DNA from: an uncultured Planctomycetaceae bacterium
Lineage (GTDB): Bacteria; Planctomycetota; Planctomycetia; Planctomycetales; Planctomycetaceae
DNA length: 64,000 bases
Assembly: GCA_903858815.1 (NCBI GenBank)
Contig: CAIOKE010000133.1
Location: 124,001 to 188,000 of the forward strand
Reading direction: 5' to 3'
A model generated the notes under the pieces. That model had not been told where the DNA came from and searched no databases. It worked only from the letters and a program-made list of their open reading frames with translations. This document shows, in pieces, positions 8,978-17,867 of this stretch (its first letter is position 1; every line of letters starts with the position of its first letter). Position numbers and translations under genes: made by a program.

Positions 8978-9181
8978 AGGCCACTTCAGGGTGCACGCGG
9001 GATCCGCCCGTTCAGCCAACGGTCTGCCGACTTCCCACCACATTGCTTCTACCGCAACAGTTACCCGAATGTCTACACAGAAGCCGAACCGACAACTGAA
9101 CGAGACTGCAGAATCCTCCATCCAGTGGGCTCTGACCAGCGGAAAACTGCAGAATCTGCCGCTGAACAGTCTCGGGATGCA

Positions 9182-10102
9182 TCAGGAGTACAACAGGCCA
9201 AGGATCCCGAGGCCATAAAAGGTGTACTCCACATCAGCCTGCTGATCCCACGATGCACCACGAAATCCTCCCGATTCCAGTTCCAGCGCTCCACGCACGT
9301 AGGACAGCACCTGCTCTGTTGGCAGCAGATCACGTCGCCCAAGGTCATGTGCCGTCAGCAGTCCCGTAAATGTTGACAGTCCGTCCGCAAAGGGAACGCG
9401 AGTATTCGCCTGAAACCCACCCTCACTGCTGACAACATCAGTCAGAAACCCCAGTACGTCCGCTGCAATGTCATCATCCATCGCATCAAGCGATGTCAGT
9501 AACGCAGTTGCGGCCGCCGTGGGATTGGTTCCGCTGCGCTTCATCGGTGCGATCTCAACAAATCCGCCATCCTCGCGCTGCCGATCGTATAGAAACTGCA
9601 CCAGCGCATTACGACGCGGAATTCGCTGTCCCAATAGCTCATGGATCAGCGCACACATGAATGACTGATAGGTACTGCCCACTGCCCCTTCCAGGGTTCT
9701 TGAGAACCCACCATCTGCAGTCCTTAACTGCTGCAGACCTGACACAACATCAGTCGCGAAATTCTCTGATCTGCCAGTCAACACGCTGCCCCCGATCACA
9801 GACTCCACCACAATTGAACTGTATAGCCAACTCAACAGATCCACAGCACCCAGAGACAATGGGTTCTGATCACGCAGGAAACCACACAATAATCTGGCTG
9901 GATCCTCAGGCAGACCTCCAGTTACCGCCAGGGCGCGAACGGCAAAGCCCGTGTAGTAAAGATCCCCGTCTCCATCGCGGCCGTGAAATCCTCCGGAAAC
10001 CGCCTGCTGATCCAGCAGAAAACGACGATGCGACTCGAGCGGGAAATTCGGCACCTTAGAAAGGCCCCGGGAAACCCTGTCTGCAAGCCGCATCAAATAC
10101 AT
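9182..10102 (-). CDS. Prenyltransferase beta-subunit-like alpha-toroid protein
   Basis: A 306-residue protein resembling protein prenyltransferase beta subunits. Repeats such as SGGFHGRDGDGDLYYTGFAV (about residues 37-56), DGGFSRTLEGAVGSTYQSF, DGGFVEIAPMKRSGTNPTA and SGGFRGASWDQQADVEYTFY match the GGF...DxxYT toroid pattern. In eukaryotes this subunit attaches isoprenyl groups to Cys with a zinc ion; whether this bacterial protein is an enzyme is unknown and no alpha subunit is nearby. The start ATG at 10102 has GGGAG eight bases upstream; an in-frame TTG precedes it directly. It is the second toroid-fold gene within 5 kb. Confidence 0.75.
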   Translation of the reverse strand: MYLMRLADRVSRGLSKVPNFPLESHRRFLLDQQAVSGGFHGRDGDGDLYYTGFAVRALAVTGGLPEDPARLLCGFLRDQNPLSLGAVDLLSWLYSSIVVESVIGGSVLTGRSENFATDVVSGLQQLRTADGGFSRTLEGAVGSTYQSFMCALIHELLGQRIPRRNALVQFLYDRQREDGGFVEIAPMKRSGTNPTAAATALLTSLDAMDDDIAADVLGFLTDVVSSEGGFQANTRVPFADGLSTFTGLLTAHDLGRRDLLPTEQVLSYVRGALELESGGFRGASWDQQADVEYTFYGLGILGLLYS

Positions 10103-10395
10103 CAATCACACTCCCCGTTTGCGTGCTTTTCTCAGTCCGTCGCTGCTTCCGATCGCATCGAACTGTTGCTTCTCTGCAACACGTCCAATCCTGAAATGCC
10201 GTATTTTTGACGCTGCTGATGCTCTTCTGAGCCTCGGCTGCATGATCCCGACAACCACTGAATCCCGCGTTTTTCGAAAGTTTGACGCACGATACCAAAT
10301 CCTGACGTATATCTTCGACAGCGAATCTTCAATCCTGCGAACAAAACGTAAAGCTGTGCGTTAAGAAATCACAGACTTTCCCCCGCGAGGTGGCC
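10103..10395. other. Divergent intergenic region between the toroid and TadE genes
   Basis: About 290 bases separating two divergent genes, so it must hold both promoters. I saw no convincing -35/-10 pair, hairpin or RNA gene. Confidence 0.4.
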
Positions 10396-10836
10396 GTGAA
10401 AACGAAAACTCCCCCGCATAGCCAGACACAACCCAATACCCAACCCTGCGGTTGTGGTAAGCGTCGTGGCGTGGCTACGGTCGAAACGGCCGTTTGCCTG
10501 CCCTTCATCCTTCTGATGGTATTTGCCGGCGTCGAGTTCTCGAATGTCGTTTTTCTCAAGCAAACGGTCAATCTCGCAGCCTACGAAGCAGCCAAAACTC
10601 TGACCGCACCGGGCGACAACAACGCCCTCGCGATCCAGACAGCTCAGGGGATTATGACAACTCGAAGAACCCCGAATTACACAATATCGATTGCCCCGGC
10701 AGTCACTGAAAACACGCCTCGTGGTACCAGTGTCAGTGTGACTGTCACAGCCTCTGCATCCAATCTTTCTTTCGGTCCGGTCAGTTTCATGAGTGGCCGA
10801 AGCGTGACAGCCGTCGTCACAATGGCGCGGCTTTAA
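10396..10836 (+). CDS. TadE-like minor pilin/pseudopilin family protein
   Basis: A protein of about 146 residues with the TadE pattern: basic RRG, then ATVETAVCLPFILLMVFAGVE, a hydrophobic helix with the Glu typical of pilin-like N-termini, followed by a short extracytoplasmic domain. TadE proteins are minor structural parts of tight-adherence (Flp) pili and related export systems. The start is taken as GTG at 10396 because GAGG ends five bases before it; a GTG two codons earlier is also possible. It is first in a three-gene unit with a vWA TadG-like protein and a second TadE. No Tad ATPase, secretin or prepilin peptidase gene is nearby. Confidence 0.8.
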   Translation: MKTKTPPHSQTQPNTQPCGCGKRRGVATVETAVCLPFILLMVFAGVEFSNVVFLKQTVNLAAYEAAKTLTAPGDNNALAIQTAQGIMTTRRTPNYTISIAPAVTENTPRGTSVSVTVTASASNLSFGPVSFMSGRSVTAVVTMARL

Positions 10837-10866
10837 TTGATTCCCGATTCTGCTGTATGGTTCGTC

Positions 10867-10870
10867 GGAG
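10867..10870 (+). promoter_or_regulatory. SD site deciding the TadG-like start
   Basis: GGAG eight bases before the ATG at 10879. It favours that ATG over the upstream TTG at 10837, which abuts the stop of the previous gene. Confidence 0.5.
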
Positions 10871-10878
10871 ATAGCAAC

Positions 10879-12105
10879 ATGCGTCCAACTCCTCAGATAC
10901 GACGACTTCGTCAGTCTCAGGCGTCCGATACCCGCCGGGGTGCGGCACACGCTCTGATCGCAGCCATGCTGATTGTTTTCGGCATCACAGTGGCGTTCTC
11001 GATTGACTTCGCCTACATGCAACTGGTTCGCACGGAACTCCGCAGCGCCACCGATTCTGCAGCCAAAGCAGGGGCAGAAAACCTCGCTCGCACCAGAGAC
11101 CCGGATCAGGCCATTGCTGCTGCAGTACAATTCGCCAGTCTCAACAAAGTCGGTGGACGCAACTTTCAGATTCGACCCTCGGATGTCATCCTCGGTCAGG
11201 CTGTTGCCAGCCTTGAAGGACGCTGGACTTTCCAGCCCGGTATCACTCCCTACAACGCAGTCCGAGTCCAGTCCAAGGTCGGAGGTGCAGGGATCTTTGC
11301 TCCAGTCGACCTCTTTTTCCAGTCCCTGACAGGCAAACCAGCCTTCAGCACCACTGCACAAGCTACTGCTGGCCGTCAGGATGTCGAAATCTGCCTCTGC
11401 CTCGACCGCTCAATGTCCATGAGCCTGCGTGCTGATGGCTTCACATACGCCGCCGGCAACCCTCTGCTCTACCCTCGCTCATACTACCCCTCAGTCGCTC
11501 TTCAGAACGACTGTTCCCCACCCCACCCGACGCTCAGTCGCTGGGCCGCGCTGCGAGATGCTGTCAATATTTTTCTGACCGAAGCCGGCTCCGTTCAATC
11601 GCCGCCCCGAACAAGCCTCGTGACATGGAGCAGCTCCATGAGACAGGCTTACTACCCACGTCTGACAAGTACAGAAGTAACTCGCGAAGTTGCCCTGCCC
11701 ACCGCGACAAACTTCAACTGGGCATCAAATCGCGATGCAATCACTCAACGCATGCAGGCATTGTCAAACGGTCCATTGATCGGCGGAACAAAATTGTCCA
11801 ACGGTATCGATGAAGCAGTACTGACACTCACCGGATCAAACAGCCTCGTGCAGAGCAACAAGATCATTATCCTGTTTACAGACGGTATGTGGGAAAACTG
11901 TCGCCCACCTGAGGACGCTGCACGTGATGCTGCTAATGCCGGCGTCGTCATTCACTGCGTCAGCATGCTCACAGGTTCTCAGCAGGTGCTCAGGAATATC
12001 GCCACAATCACGGGCGGTTCCTACACCGAGGCTGCCAACGCCACCCAACTGCGTACCACATTCCAGAACCTTGCTCGCGCCGTCTCGATCGTACTTACGG
12101 ATTGA
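10879..12105 (+). CDS. TadG-like Flp pilus assembly protein with von Willebrand factor A domain
   Basis: A 408-residue protein. The N-terminus has the TadE/TadG helper region RRGAAHALIAAMLIVFGITV followed by the Asp-rich segment VAFSIDFAYMQLVRTEL. From about 165 on lies a vWA domain: EICLCLDRSMSMS gives the metal-ion-dependent adhesion motif DxSxS (Asp176, Ser178, Ser180), with IIILFTDGMWE providing the distal Asp. TadG-like proteins anchor or cap Flp pili, and the vWA domain suggests metal-dependent adhesion or assembly on the cell surface. It lies between two TadE genes on the same strand, with short gaps. Confidence 0.85.
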   Translation: MRPTPQIRRLRQSQASDTRRGAAHALIAAMLIVFGITVAFSIDFAYMQLVRTELRSATDSAAKAGAENLARTRDPDQAIAAAVQFASLNKVGGRNFQIRPSDVILGQAVASLEGRWTFQPGITPYNAVRVQSKVGGAGIFAPVDLFFQSLTGKPAFSTTAQATAGRQDVEICLCLDRSMSMSLRADGFTYAAGNPLLYPRSYYPSVALQNDCSPPHPTLSRWAALRDAVNIFLTEAGSVQSPPRTSLVTWSSSMRQAYYPRLTSTEVTREVALPTATNFNWASNRDAITQRMQALSNGPLIGGTKLSNGIDEAVLTLTGSNSLVQSNKIIILFTDGMWENCRPPEDAARDAANAGVVIHCVSMLTGSQQVLRNIATITGGSYTEAANATQLRTTFQNLARAVSIVLTD

Positions 12106-12137
12106 CAGAAGCTCAATAAATCGACAGGAGACGCGAC

Positions 12138-12530
12138 ATGCTTCAAAGAATACAGTGTGCATATCACCACCCCCGCCGTGGTGCAGTCACGGTTGAATTC
12201 GCACTCGTGGTTCCTGTCATCCTGCTGCTGTTCTTTGCAGCCCTCGAACTGGCATCCATGAATTACGCCAGACACACCATCGGGTTCGCTGCCTACGAAG
12301 GAGCCCGGCGTGTGGCAATTCCAGGTGGCACTGCAGCCGATGCAACTGCTGAGGCCACAAGACAGATGCGGCTTGTAGGCCTCGGAAAGGATGCCGAAAT
12401 TACGGTCACTCAGACCGTCACACAAGTCACGGTCAATATCCGCCTGCCCTCCAGTGGCTTTTCGTGGAGTCCAGTGGGATTCTTTGCCAACTATGCCATT
12501 CGTGAGCGCTGCACGCTGCGGAAGGAATAA
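12138..12530 (+). CDS. TadE-like minor pilin/pseudopilin family protein
   Basis: A 130-residue protein with the TadE signature RRGAVTVEFALVVPVILLLFFAALE near the N-terminus and a small beta-rich remainder. The start ATG has AGGAG (12126-12130) seven bases upstream. It closes the three-gene Tad unit and resembles the first TadE in order of features (RRG, TVE, AAYEGAR versus AAYEAAK), so the two are probably paralogues. The downstream neighbour is convergent, 14 bases away. Confidence 0.82.
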   Translation: MLQRIQCAYHHPRRGAVTVEFALVVPVILLLFFAALELASMNYARHTIGFAAYEGARRVAIPGGTAADATAEATRQMRLVGLGKDAEITVTQTVTQVTVNIRLPSSGFSWSPVGFFANYAIRERCTLRKE

Positions 12531-12544
12531 TACCGTCAACCCGC

Positions 12545-14251
12545 TCAGTATCCCGCCGCCATCCCATCTTTTCTCGACTCGCTGGCGCCGAAATATATAT
12601 CACGAGTCGGGTCATACATGATTCCCTGATAGCCACCAAACTCGCCCCGCGCTGGCTTCAGCCGATGCCCGCGTTCCAGCAAACCTGCCTCCAGACTGGA
12701 CGGAAATCCCGTCTCCAGTGCCACTGTGCCCCCCTCCAGCATCTGCTCCCCCGTAGGCTCAGAGGAACCGGAATGCAGAATCCGAGGTGCATCACCAGCC
12801 TCCTGCACATTCATTCCAAAATCGATCACGTTCATCAGAATCTGCACATGCCCCTGAGGTTGAGTTGCCCCGCCCATCACGCCAAAGCTCAGAAACGGAA
12901 CACCATTCTTCGTCACAAATGCCGGAATGATGGTGTGAAAAGGACGCTTCCCAGGTGCATAGGAATTCATCCTGCCGGGCTCAAGGTCGAACATCTCACC
13001 TCGATCCTGCAAACAAAATCCAAGCCCCGTGGGACACACACCAGAGCCAAACCCTCGGTAATTACTTTGAATCAAAGACACCATGTTGCGGTCGCTGTCC
13101 GCCGTTGTCAGGTAGATCGTATCCCCCTCGTCCACCGCCGCAGGTAACCCAACCGGGTAACTCCCTGCTGAACGCTGCGGATTCAGCAACGCCCTGCGCC
13201 GGTCCGCATATTCCAATGAAATCAATTCGGCAACCGGAACCTCAGCGAAGCCAGGATCGGCATAGAGCCGCGCACGATCCTCAAATGCCAGTTTTTTTGC
13301 TTCAATGAACAAATGCACATGATCAGTGCTGCCAAATCCGGCACCCCGCAGATCGAATGCCTGCAGCAGATTCAACATCTGAAGCGCAGCTATCCCCTGC
13401 CCATTCGGTGGCAGTTCCCAGACATCATAACCACGATAGTTGACCGATACCGGGTCAACCCAGTCCGACCTGTGCGACTGCAGATCCTCAAGCGAAAGAT
13501 AGCCACCGTGCTCACGCATAAACTCGGCGATCCGCACGGCAGTTGAACCACGATAGAATTCATCGCGACCACTCGCGGCGATTCGCGTCAGCGTTTCAGC
13601 CAACGCCGGATTCCTGAAGATGTCCCCCTTACGCGGAGCCCGACCATCCACCAGAAATGTGGCTGAAAATCCCGGTTTGTCGCGGAATACCGTCTCCCCA
13701 CTTCTCCAACCATCGGCAATCACCTCACTGACCGGAACGCCCTCACGCGCATAACGAATGGCAGGTTCCAGCACCTCGGCCATTGGCAGTCGACCAAACT
13801 TCGCGTGCAACTCAAACCAACCATCCACACAGCCCGGCACAGAGACCGGCAACACACCGAATGATGGTATTCGCGTCAATCCACGTTTTCTGAATTCCTC
13901 CGCTGTAAGTGATTTCGGAGAGCGACCGCTGCCGTTCAACCCGTGCAGTTTCCCCGATTTTGCGTCCCACACGATCGCAAACAAATCACCGCCAATCCCA
14001 CACCCGGTTGGCTCCGCCACACCAAGTACCGCATTCGCGGCGATCGCCGCATCCACGGCCGAACCACCACGTCGCAGAATCTCCACAGCCGTCATTGTCG
14101 CCAAAGGCTGGCTTGTTGCAGCCATACCGCGCCGAGCAATCACCTCCGAACGTGTCGCAAAGGATCGCCCGGATGGGCGATCCCCCGCTGACATCTCCGT
14201 ACAGACAGTCAGCAGCATCCAGGTAACCAGCGAACAGATCCCGGTCTTCAA
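12545..14251 (-). CDS. Gamma-glutamyltransferase family protein (exported)
   Basis: An enzyme of about 568 residues of the gamma-glutamyltranspeptidase N-terminal-nucleophile hydrolase family, which self-cleaves and then hydrolyses or transfers gamma-glutamyl groups in the periplasm. Family features in order: GGSAVDAAIAANAVLGVAEP, GCGIGGDLFA, LNGSGRSP with the substrate-binding Arg, PPNGQGI, the cleavage site GDTIYLTTAD with the probable nucleophile Thr378, and GGATQPQGHVQ. A hydrophobic leader precedes ATRSEV. The start is uncertain: TTG at 14251 has a GGGAG site and a signal-like sequence after it, while the frame continues to a TTG at 14284. The true donor substrate is unknown. Confidence 0.88.
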   Translation of the reverse strand: MKTGICSLVTWMLLTVCTEMSAGDRPSGRSFATRSEVIARRGMAATSQPLATMTAVEILRRGGSAVDAAIAANAVLGVAEPTGCGIGGDLFAIVWDAKSGKLHGLNGSGRSPKSLTAEEFRKRGLTRIPSFGVLPVSVPGCVDGWFELHAKFGRLPMAEVLEPAIRYAREGVPVSEVIADGWRSGETVFRDKPGFSATFLVDGRAPRKGDIFRNPALAETLTRIAASGRDEFYRGSTAVRIAEFMREHGGYLSLEDLQSHRSDWVDPVSVNYRGYDVWELPPNGQGIAALQMLNLLQAFDLRGAGFGSTDHVHLFIEAKKLAFEDRARLYADPGFAEVPVAELISLEYADRRRALLNPQRSAGSYPVGLPAAVDEGDTIYLTTADSDRNMVSLIQSNYRGFGSGVCPTGLGFCLQDRGEMFDLEPGRMNSYAPGKRPFHTIIPAFVTKNGVPFLSFGVMGGATQPQGHVQILMNVIDFGMNVQEAGDAPRILHSGSSEPTGEQMLEGGTVALETGFPSSLEAGLLERGHRLKPARGEFGGYQGIMYDPTRDIYFGASESRKDGMAAGY

Positions 14252-14299
14252 GCCCCGCTCCCTCTCCAAGGATACTACTGACAACTACGCTTCAACTAC

Positions 14300-17065
14300 T
14301 CAGCGAAAATCTCCAGCACGAATGACGATCAGCTTCGCCGGATCAATATGACGACGAAATGCGTCGCGCACCTGCTCCGGAGTCAACTCCGCAATCCGAC
14401 GGTCCTCTTCAGCGTCTCGAGCAAATGTTCGTGACAGATGCAGGTTTGACACCAGCTGCCCGGCAATCGCACCGTCACTGGTCCGTGACACCTTACGCGA
14501 CTCCAGCCACGCCGTCTGCGCGTCTGCCAGTTCCTTCGCCGAAGGTCCATCCTTCAGAAAACGCTCAAGTTCTTCCATAGCCGCTTTCTCAACCGCGTTC
14601 ATATTGGCCGGATTCGTGATCGCATTAATACCGAACCTCGCATCATTGCCTGTACTCGGAATCGCAACCGAAGAATTTACACCATACGACAATCCTTCAT
14701 TCTGACGAATTCGGTCTCCCAGACGCGAACTCAGCGTTCCACCGCCAAGAATGAAGTTTCCCAACTGCAGGGCCGCAGCATCCGGATGGTCATCGTTCAT
14801 CGCGAATGACAGCCCGGCAAGAAAGACCGCGTTCGCCTTATCGGGCGTGACGATTTCCTGCTTCAACGGCTTCACATCCGCACGAGCGTCCCGGGAAACT
14901 TCCTGCCACGCTGTCTCCGATTTCCAGTCCCTCAGAATCTCACGGACGGCAGACATCGCTGACTCAACTTCAAAATCTCCAACAATCGCGATCTCAGCAT
15001 GAGCCGCCGATAACTGCTTCTGATAAACATTCTGGACCTGCTCCAGAGTCACAGATTCCAGCTCTTCCTTACGCTCTGCCATACTCATGGAATACCGCAC
15101 ATCGCCCTTCGGATACTGCGACAGTGTTCGAGACAGCAACTCGGAACTCAGCGTTGCAGGATCTGACTCCATCTGCGCGATCATCGAAGCTGACCGCAAC
15201 CGCATCTGCTCGAATTCCTCTGCCGGAAATGCCGGTTGTCTCAGAATTTCGCCCAGCAGATAAATCCCCTTTTCAAGTGAGTCCCTGCGTGCCTCAATGG
15301 AAAACGAAAGCGTTCCGGCAGATCCTCCGCCACCACCACCCCGACCACCTCGACGACCTCGACCACCGCCTCCGCCACCACCGCCAATCTGCACATTCAA
15401 ACGGTCCATTTCCTGCTGCAGTGCCTGCCGATCCAGACGCTTCGTTCCTGCCATCAGCATCGAAGATATCATCGACGCCGCGGTTCCCTGATCCTTCAGC
15501 GATTCCTCATTGCCATATCGCAGGGCCAGAGTCATAGCGACTGTTTCACCGCGATTCTTCTTTGGCAACAGTGCAATCTTCAGCCCTTCCTCCTCAATGA
15601 TCTTCGTCCGCGCATCAAGATTCTCCGGAGTCGGATCAAATGCCTCGCCCGCTGCTACTGCGGCCCCTCCCTTGTAGTCCTTCACAACCGCTGCAATCGA
15701 CGGCACCGCAGGTACCGACAGTCGCCGCGGCGCATCGGCCGGAATAAACACACCCAGCGTGCGATTCCACGGTTTGAAATAAGTCGCAGCGACACGATTC
15801 ACGTCCTCCACCGTCACCGCCTGAACACGGTCACGCTGCAAAAAGAGCAATCGCCAGTCACCCAGAGACGACGCTCCACTCAATGCTGATGCCATCGAGG
15901 ACGCACTGGTCATCAACTGTTCTGCACTGCGCTTCGCTCGCAGTTTCGCACGCTCAACTTCCTCTGCACCAAATGCCACACTGCCCAGTTCATCAATTGT
16001 CTTCAGCAGCAACTCACGAGTCTCATTCAGTTTGCCCGCAACCGGAGTAGCAGAGAATGTAAATAAGCCCGGATCGTAGGAACTGTCCGAACGTCCTGAA
16101 GCACTGGTCGCAATCTTCGGCTCAACCAGAGCTCTGTCCAGACGCCCGACCTTCGTTTCTGAAAGTACACTGCCCAGGATTGAAAGTGCCGCCCAGTCCT
16201 CGTGCGCTGCAGCCGGCATATGATAGGCCGCAACAACAGCACCCACACCACCGACACGACGCAGAATCACCTCCCGCTCCCCGTCCTGAGGTGGCTCTTC
16301 CGTATACGTTGCATCCAGCCGTCGCTCCGGTCGCGGTATCCCTCCCAGATACTTCGTCAGCAACTCCACGGCCTTCGACTCTTCAAATCGACCGGTAACG
16401 ATCATCACCACGTTGTCCGGCTGGTAATACCGACGATAAAACGCCTGCAGATTCTCAATCGGCACACGCTCAATGTCTGATCGATTACCAATCGTCGTCT
16501 GACCATAGTTGTGCCACTCGTACGCGGCTGCCATCACACGCTGAAACAGCACTCCCTCCGGGCTGTTCTCACCACGCTCAAATTCGTTCCGCACAACCGT
16601 GAATTCCTTCAGCAGATCTTCCCGATCGATGAAGCTGTTCACGAGCCGGTCACACTCCAACTGTATTCCAAACTCCAGATTCTCATCAGTCGCCGGAAGT
16701 GTCTCAAAATAATTGGTGCGATCCTGGTTCGTTGTTCCGTTGAAACTGGCGCCGTGATCCCGCAGTGCCTTCGGTACGTCACGAAACGTCGGTGTACCCT
16801 TGAAAACCAGATGCTCCAGCAGATGCGCCATACCGGCCTCGCCATACCCCTCATGACGAGAACCAACGAGAACTGTCATGTTGACGGTGATTGTCGGTTG
16901 CGAAGCATCAGGAAACAGCAGCGCACGGGCCCCGTTTCCAAACCGATACTCCGTGACACCTTCAATCGTCACGACTTTCTCCGGAGGCTCTGCCGCTGAT
17001 ATCGGCACCTCCAACATGCTCGCCATCAATAACGCCAGTACCAGCCTGCTCAGAACTGTCCGCAT
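14300..17065 (-). CDS. M16-family zinc metallopeptidase (two-domain, exported)
   Basis: A 921-residue peptidase of the pitrilysin/insulinase family. After a signal peptide (about 1-24) the first M16 unit carries the inverted zinc motif HLLEH (His81, Glu84, His85) with a downstream Glu in NEFERGEN as third-ligand region. A second M16 unit (about 500-900) lacks the zinc motif, as usual, and keeps the R/Y region (GEGLSYGVNSSV-like). An unusual Gly/Arg-rich insertion (about residues 555-580) interrupts the second half. Such enzymes degrade peptides in the periplasm. It lies 48 bases upstream of the gamma-glutamyltransferase gene on the same strand, so co-transcription is likely. Confidence 0.9.
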   Translation of the reverse strand: MRTVLSRLVLALLMASMLEVPISAAEPPEKVVTIEGVTEYRFGNGARALLFPDASQPTITVNMTVLVGSRHEGYGEAGMAHLLEHLVFKGTPTFRDVPKALRDHGASFNGTTNQDRTNYFETLPATDENLEFGIQLECDRLVNSFIDREDLLKEFTVVRNEFERGENSPEGVLFQRVMAAAYEWHNYGQTTIGNRSDIERVPIENLQAFYRRYYQPDNVVMIVTGRFEESKAVELLTKYLGGIPRPERRLDATYTEEPPQDGEREVILRRVGGVGAVVAAYHMPAAAHEDWAALSILGSVLSETKVGRLDRALVEPKIATSASGRSDSSYDPGLFTFSATPVAGKLNETRELLLKTIDELGSVAFGAEEVERAKLRAKRSAEQLMTSASSMASALSGASSLGDWRLLFLQRDRVQAVTVEDVNRVAATYFKPWNRTLGVFIPADAPRRLSVPAVPSIAAVVKDYKGGAAVAAGEAFDPTPENLDARTKIIEEEGLKIALLPKKNRGETVAMTLALRYGNEESLKDQGTAASMISSMLMAGTKRLDRQALQQEMDRLNVQIGGGGGGGGRGRRGGRGGGGGGSAGTLSFSIEARRDSLEKGIYLLGEILRQPAFPAEEFEQMRLRSASMIAQMESDPATLSSELLSRTLSQYPKGDVRYSMSMAERKEELESVTLEQVQNVYQKQLSAAHAEIAIVGDFEVESAMSAVREILRDWKSETAWQEVSRDARADVKPLKQEIVTPDKANAVFLAGLSFAMNDDHPDAAALQLGNFILGGGTLSSRLGDRIRQNEGLSYGVNSSVAIPSTGNDARFGINAITNPANMNAVEKAAMEELERFLKDGPSAKELADAQTAWLESRKVSRTSDGAIAGQLVSNLHLSRTFARDAEEDRRIAELTPEQVRDAFRRHIDPAKLIVIRAGDFR

Positions 17066-17248
17066 AAAGCGCCTTTCGCAGCACTATCTTCGCGACTCGA
17101 AACCACCGCAGAACACCCCTGAAATCTACCATCCCCGTCAAAAGCCACAAAGCAACCACGCTCTTGCAGCCATTTTCCAGCGACGAAAAACCGATTAGAA
17201 TCCCGCTAAACGGTCAAATATCCGCTCCCCATCCGGAATTTCGTCGAC

Positions 17249-17737
17249 ATGGCACGCCACGAATCTGAACGCGAAGACCTGATTCGGGACGCAGTGGCAC
17301 TGCTGCCTCGCGCTGAGTTTTCTCTGCCGGAAATGCACGAACCACTGACCATCGGACTCCGAAATCAGGCATCCAGCTTCTTTTTCGGACAGGATCAGGT
17401 TTACCACTTCGACCCGGACGGCAGACTCCGCCGCGCCTTCGTGCATGGCTTCCTGTTCCGCAGTCAGCACACCGGACTTGCTCGCCTCGAAAGAATCAGA
17501 TCCGAAACGGAAACTCAGCTTCTCCAGTCCCAATTAACCAGTGCAGAGCTACTGCAGTTTCGCCAGCAAATGCAGAACAGACTACAACAGGTGCAACTCG
17601 CACTGTCAGAAAACAGCCTGAAACTACTCCGCAGTGTGCCACCAGACACCGATTGGGCCATCCTGATAACGTCCAGACTTCACTCCATCTGTACAGCTGA
17701 CCCATGGCTCTCGGACACCATCCGAGTCCGTCGCTGA
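17249..17737 (+). CDS. Conserved-looking hypothetical protein
   Basis: A 162-residue soluble protein I do not recognise. It begins with charged, helical sequence, contains RNQASSFFFGQDQVYHFDPDGRLRRAF-type strands (about 38-66; DGRLRRAFV is read as a strand-turn segment) and then a Gln/Leu-rich helical stretch (about 84-130) that could form a coiled coil. No signal peptide or membrane segment is seen. Composition is protein-like and no better frame overlaps it. It lies divergently from the M16 gene and upstream of a large cytochrome protein on the same strand. Function unknown. Confidence 0.6.
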   Translation: MARHESEREDLIRDAVALLPRAEFSLPEMHEPLTIGLRNQASSFFFGQDQVYHFDPDGRLRRAFVHGFLFRSQHTGLARLERIRSETETQLLQSQLTSAELLQFRQQMQNRLQQVQLALSENSLKLLRSVPPDTDWAILITSRLHSICTADPWLSDTIRVRR

Positions 17738-17867
17738 ACTGAGCTTCGGAGATTCACTGGCAACCGCCGACAAATGCTGAGACAATCACACAGCCCGATA
17801 TCCGGTTCCTGCTCGACCCTGTAAGTCCTGCTCCTGCCGACACACCCTGCCATTCTCGGAGCCTACA

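Noticed and set aside
10369-11361. A 330-codon minus-strand frame opposite the Tad genes
   Set aside because: It is antisense to clear TadE and vWA proteins, with Cys/Arg-rich composition and no motif.
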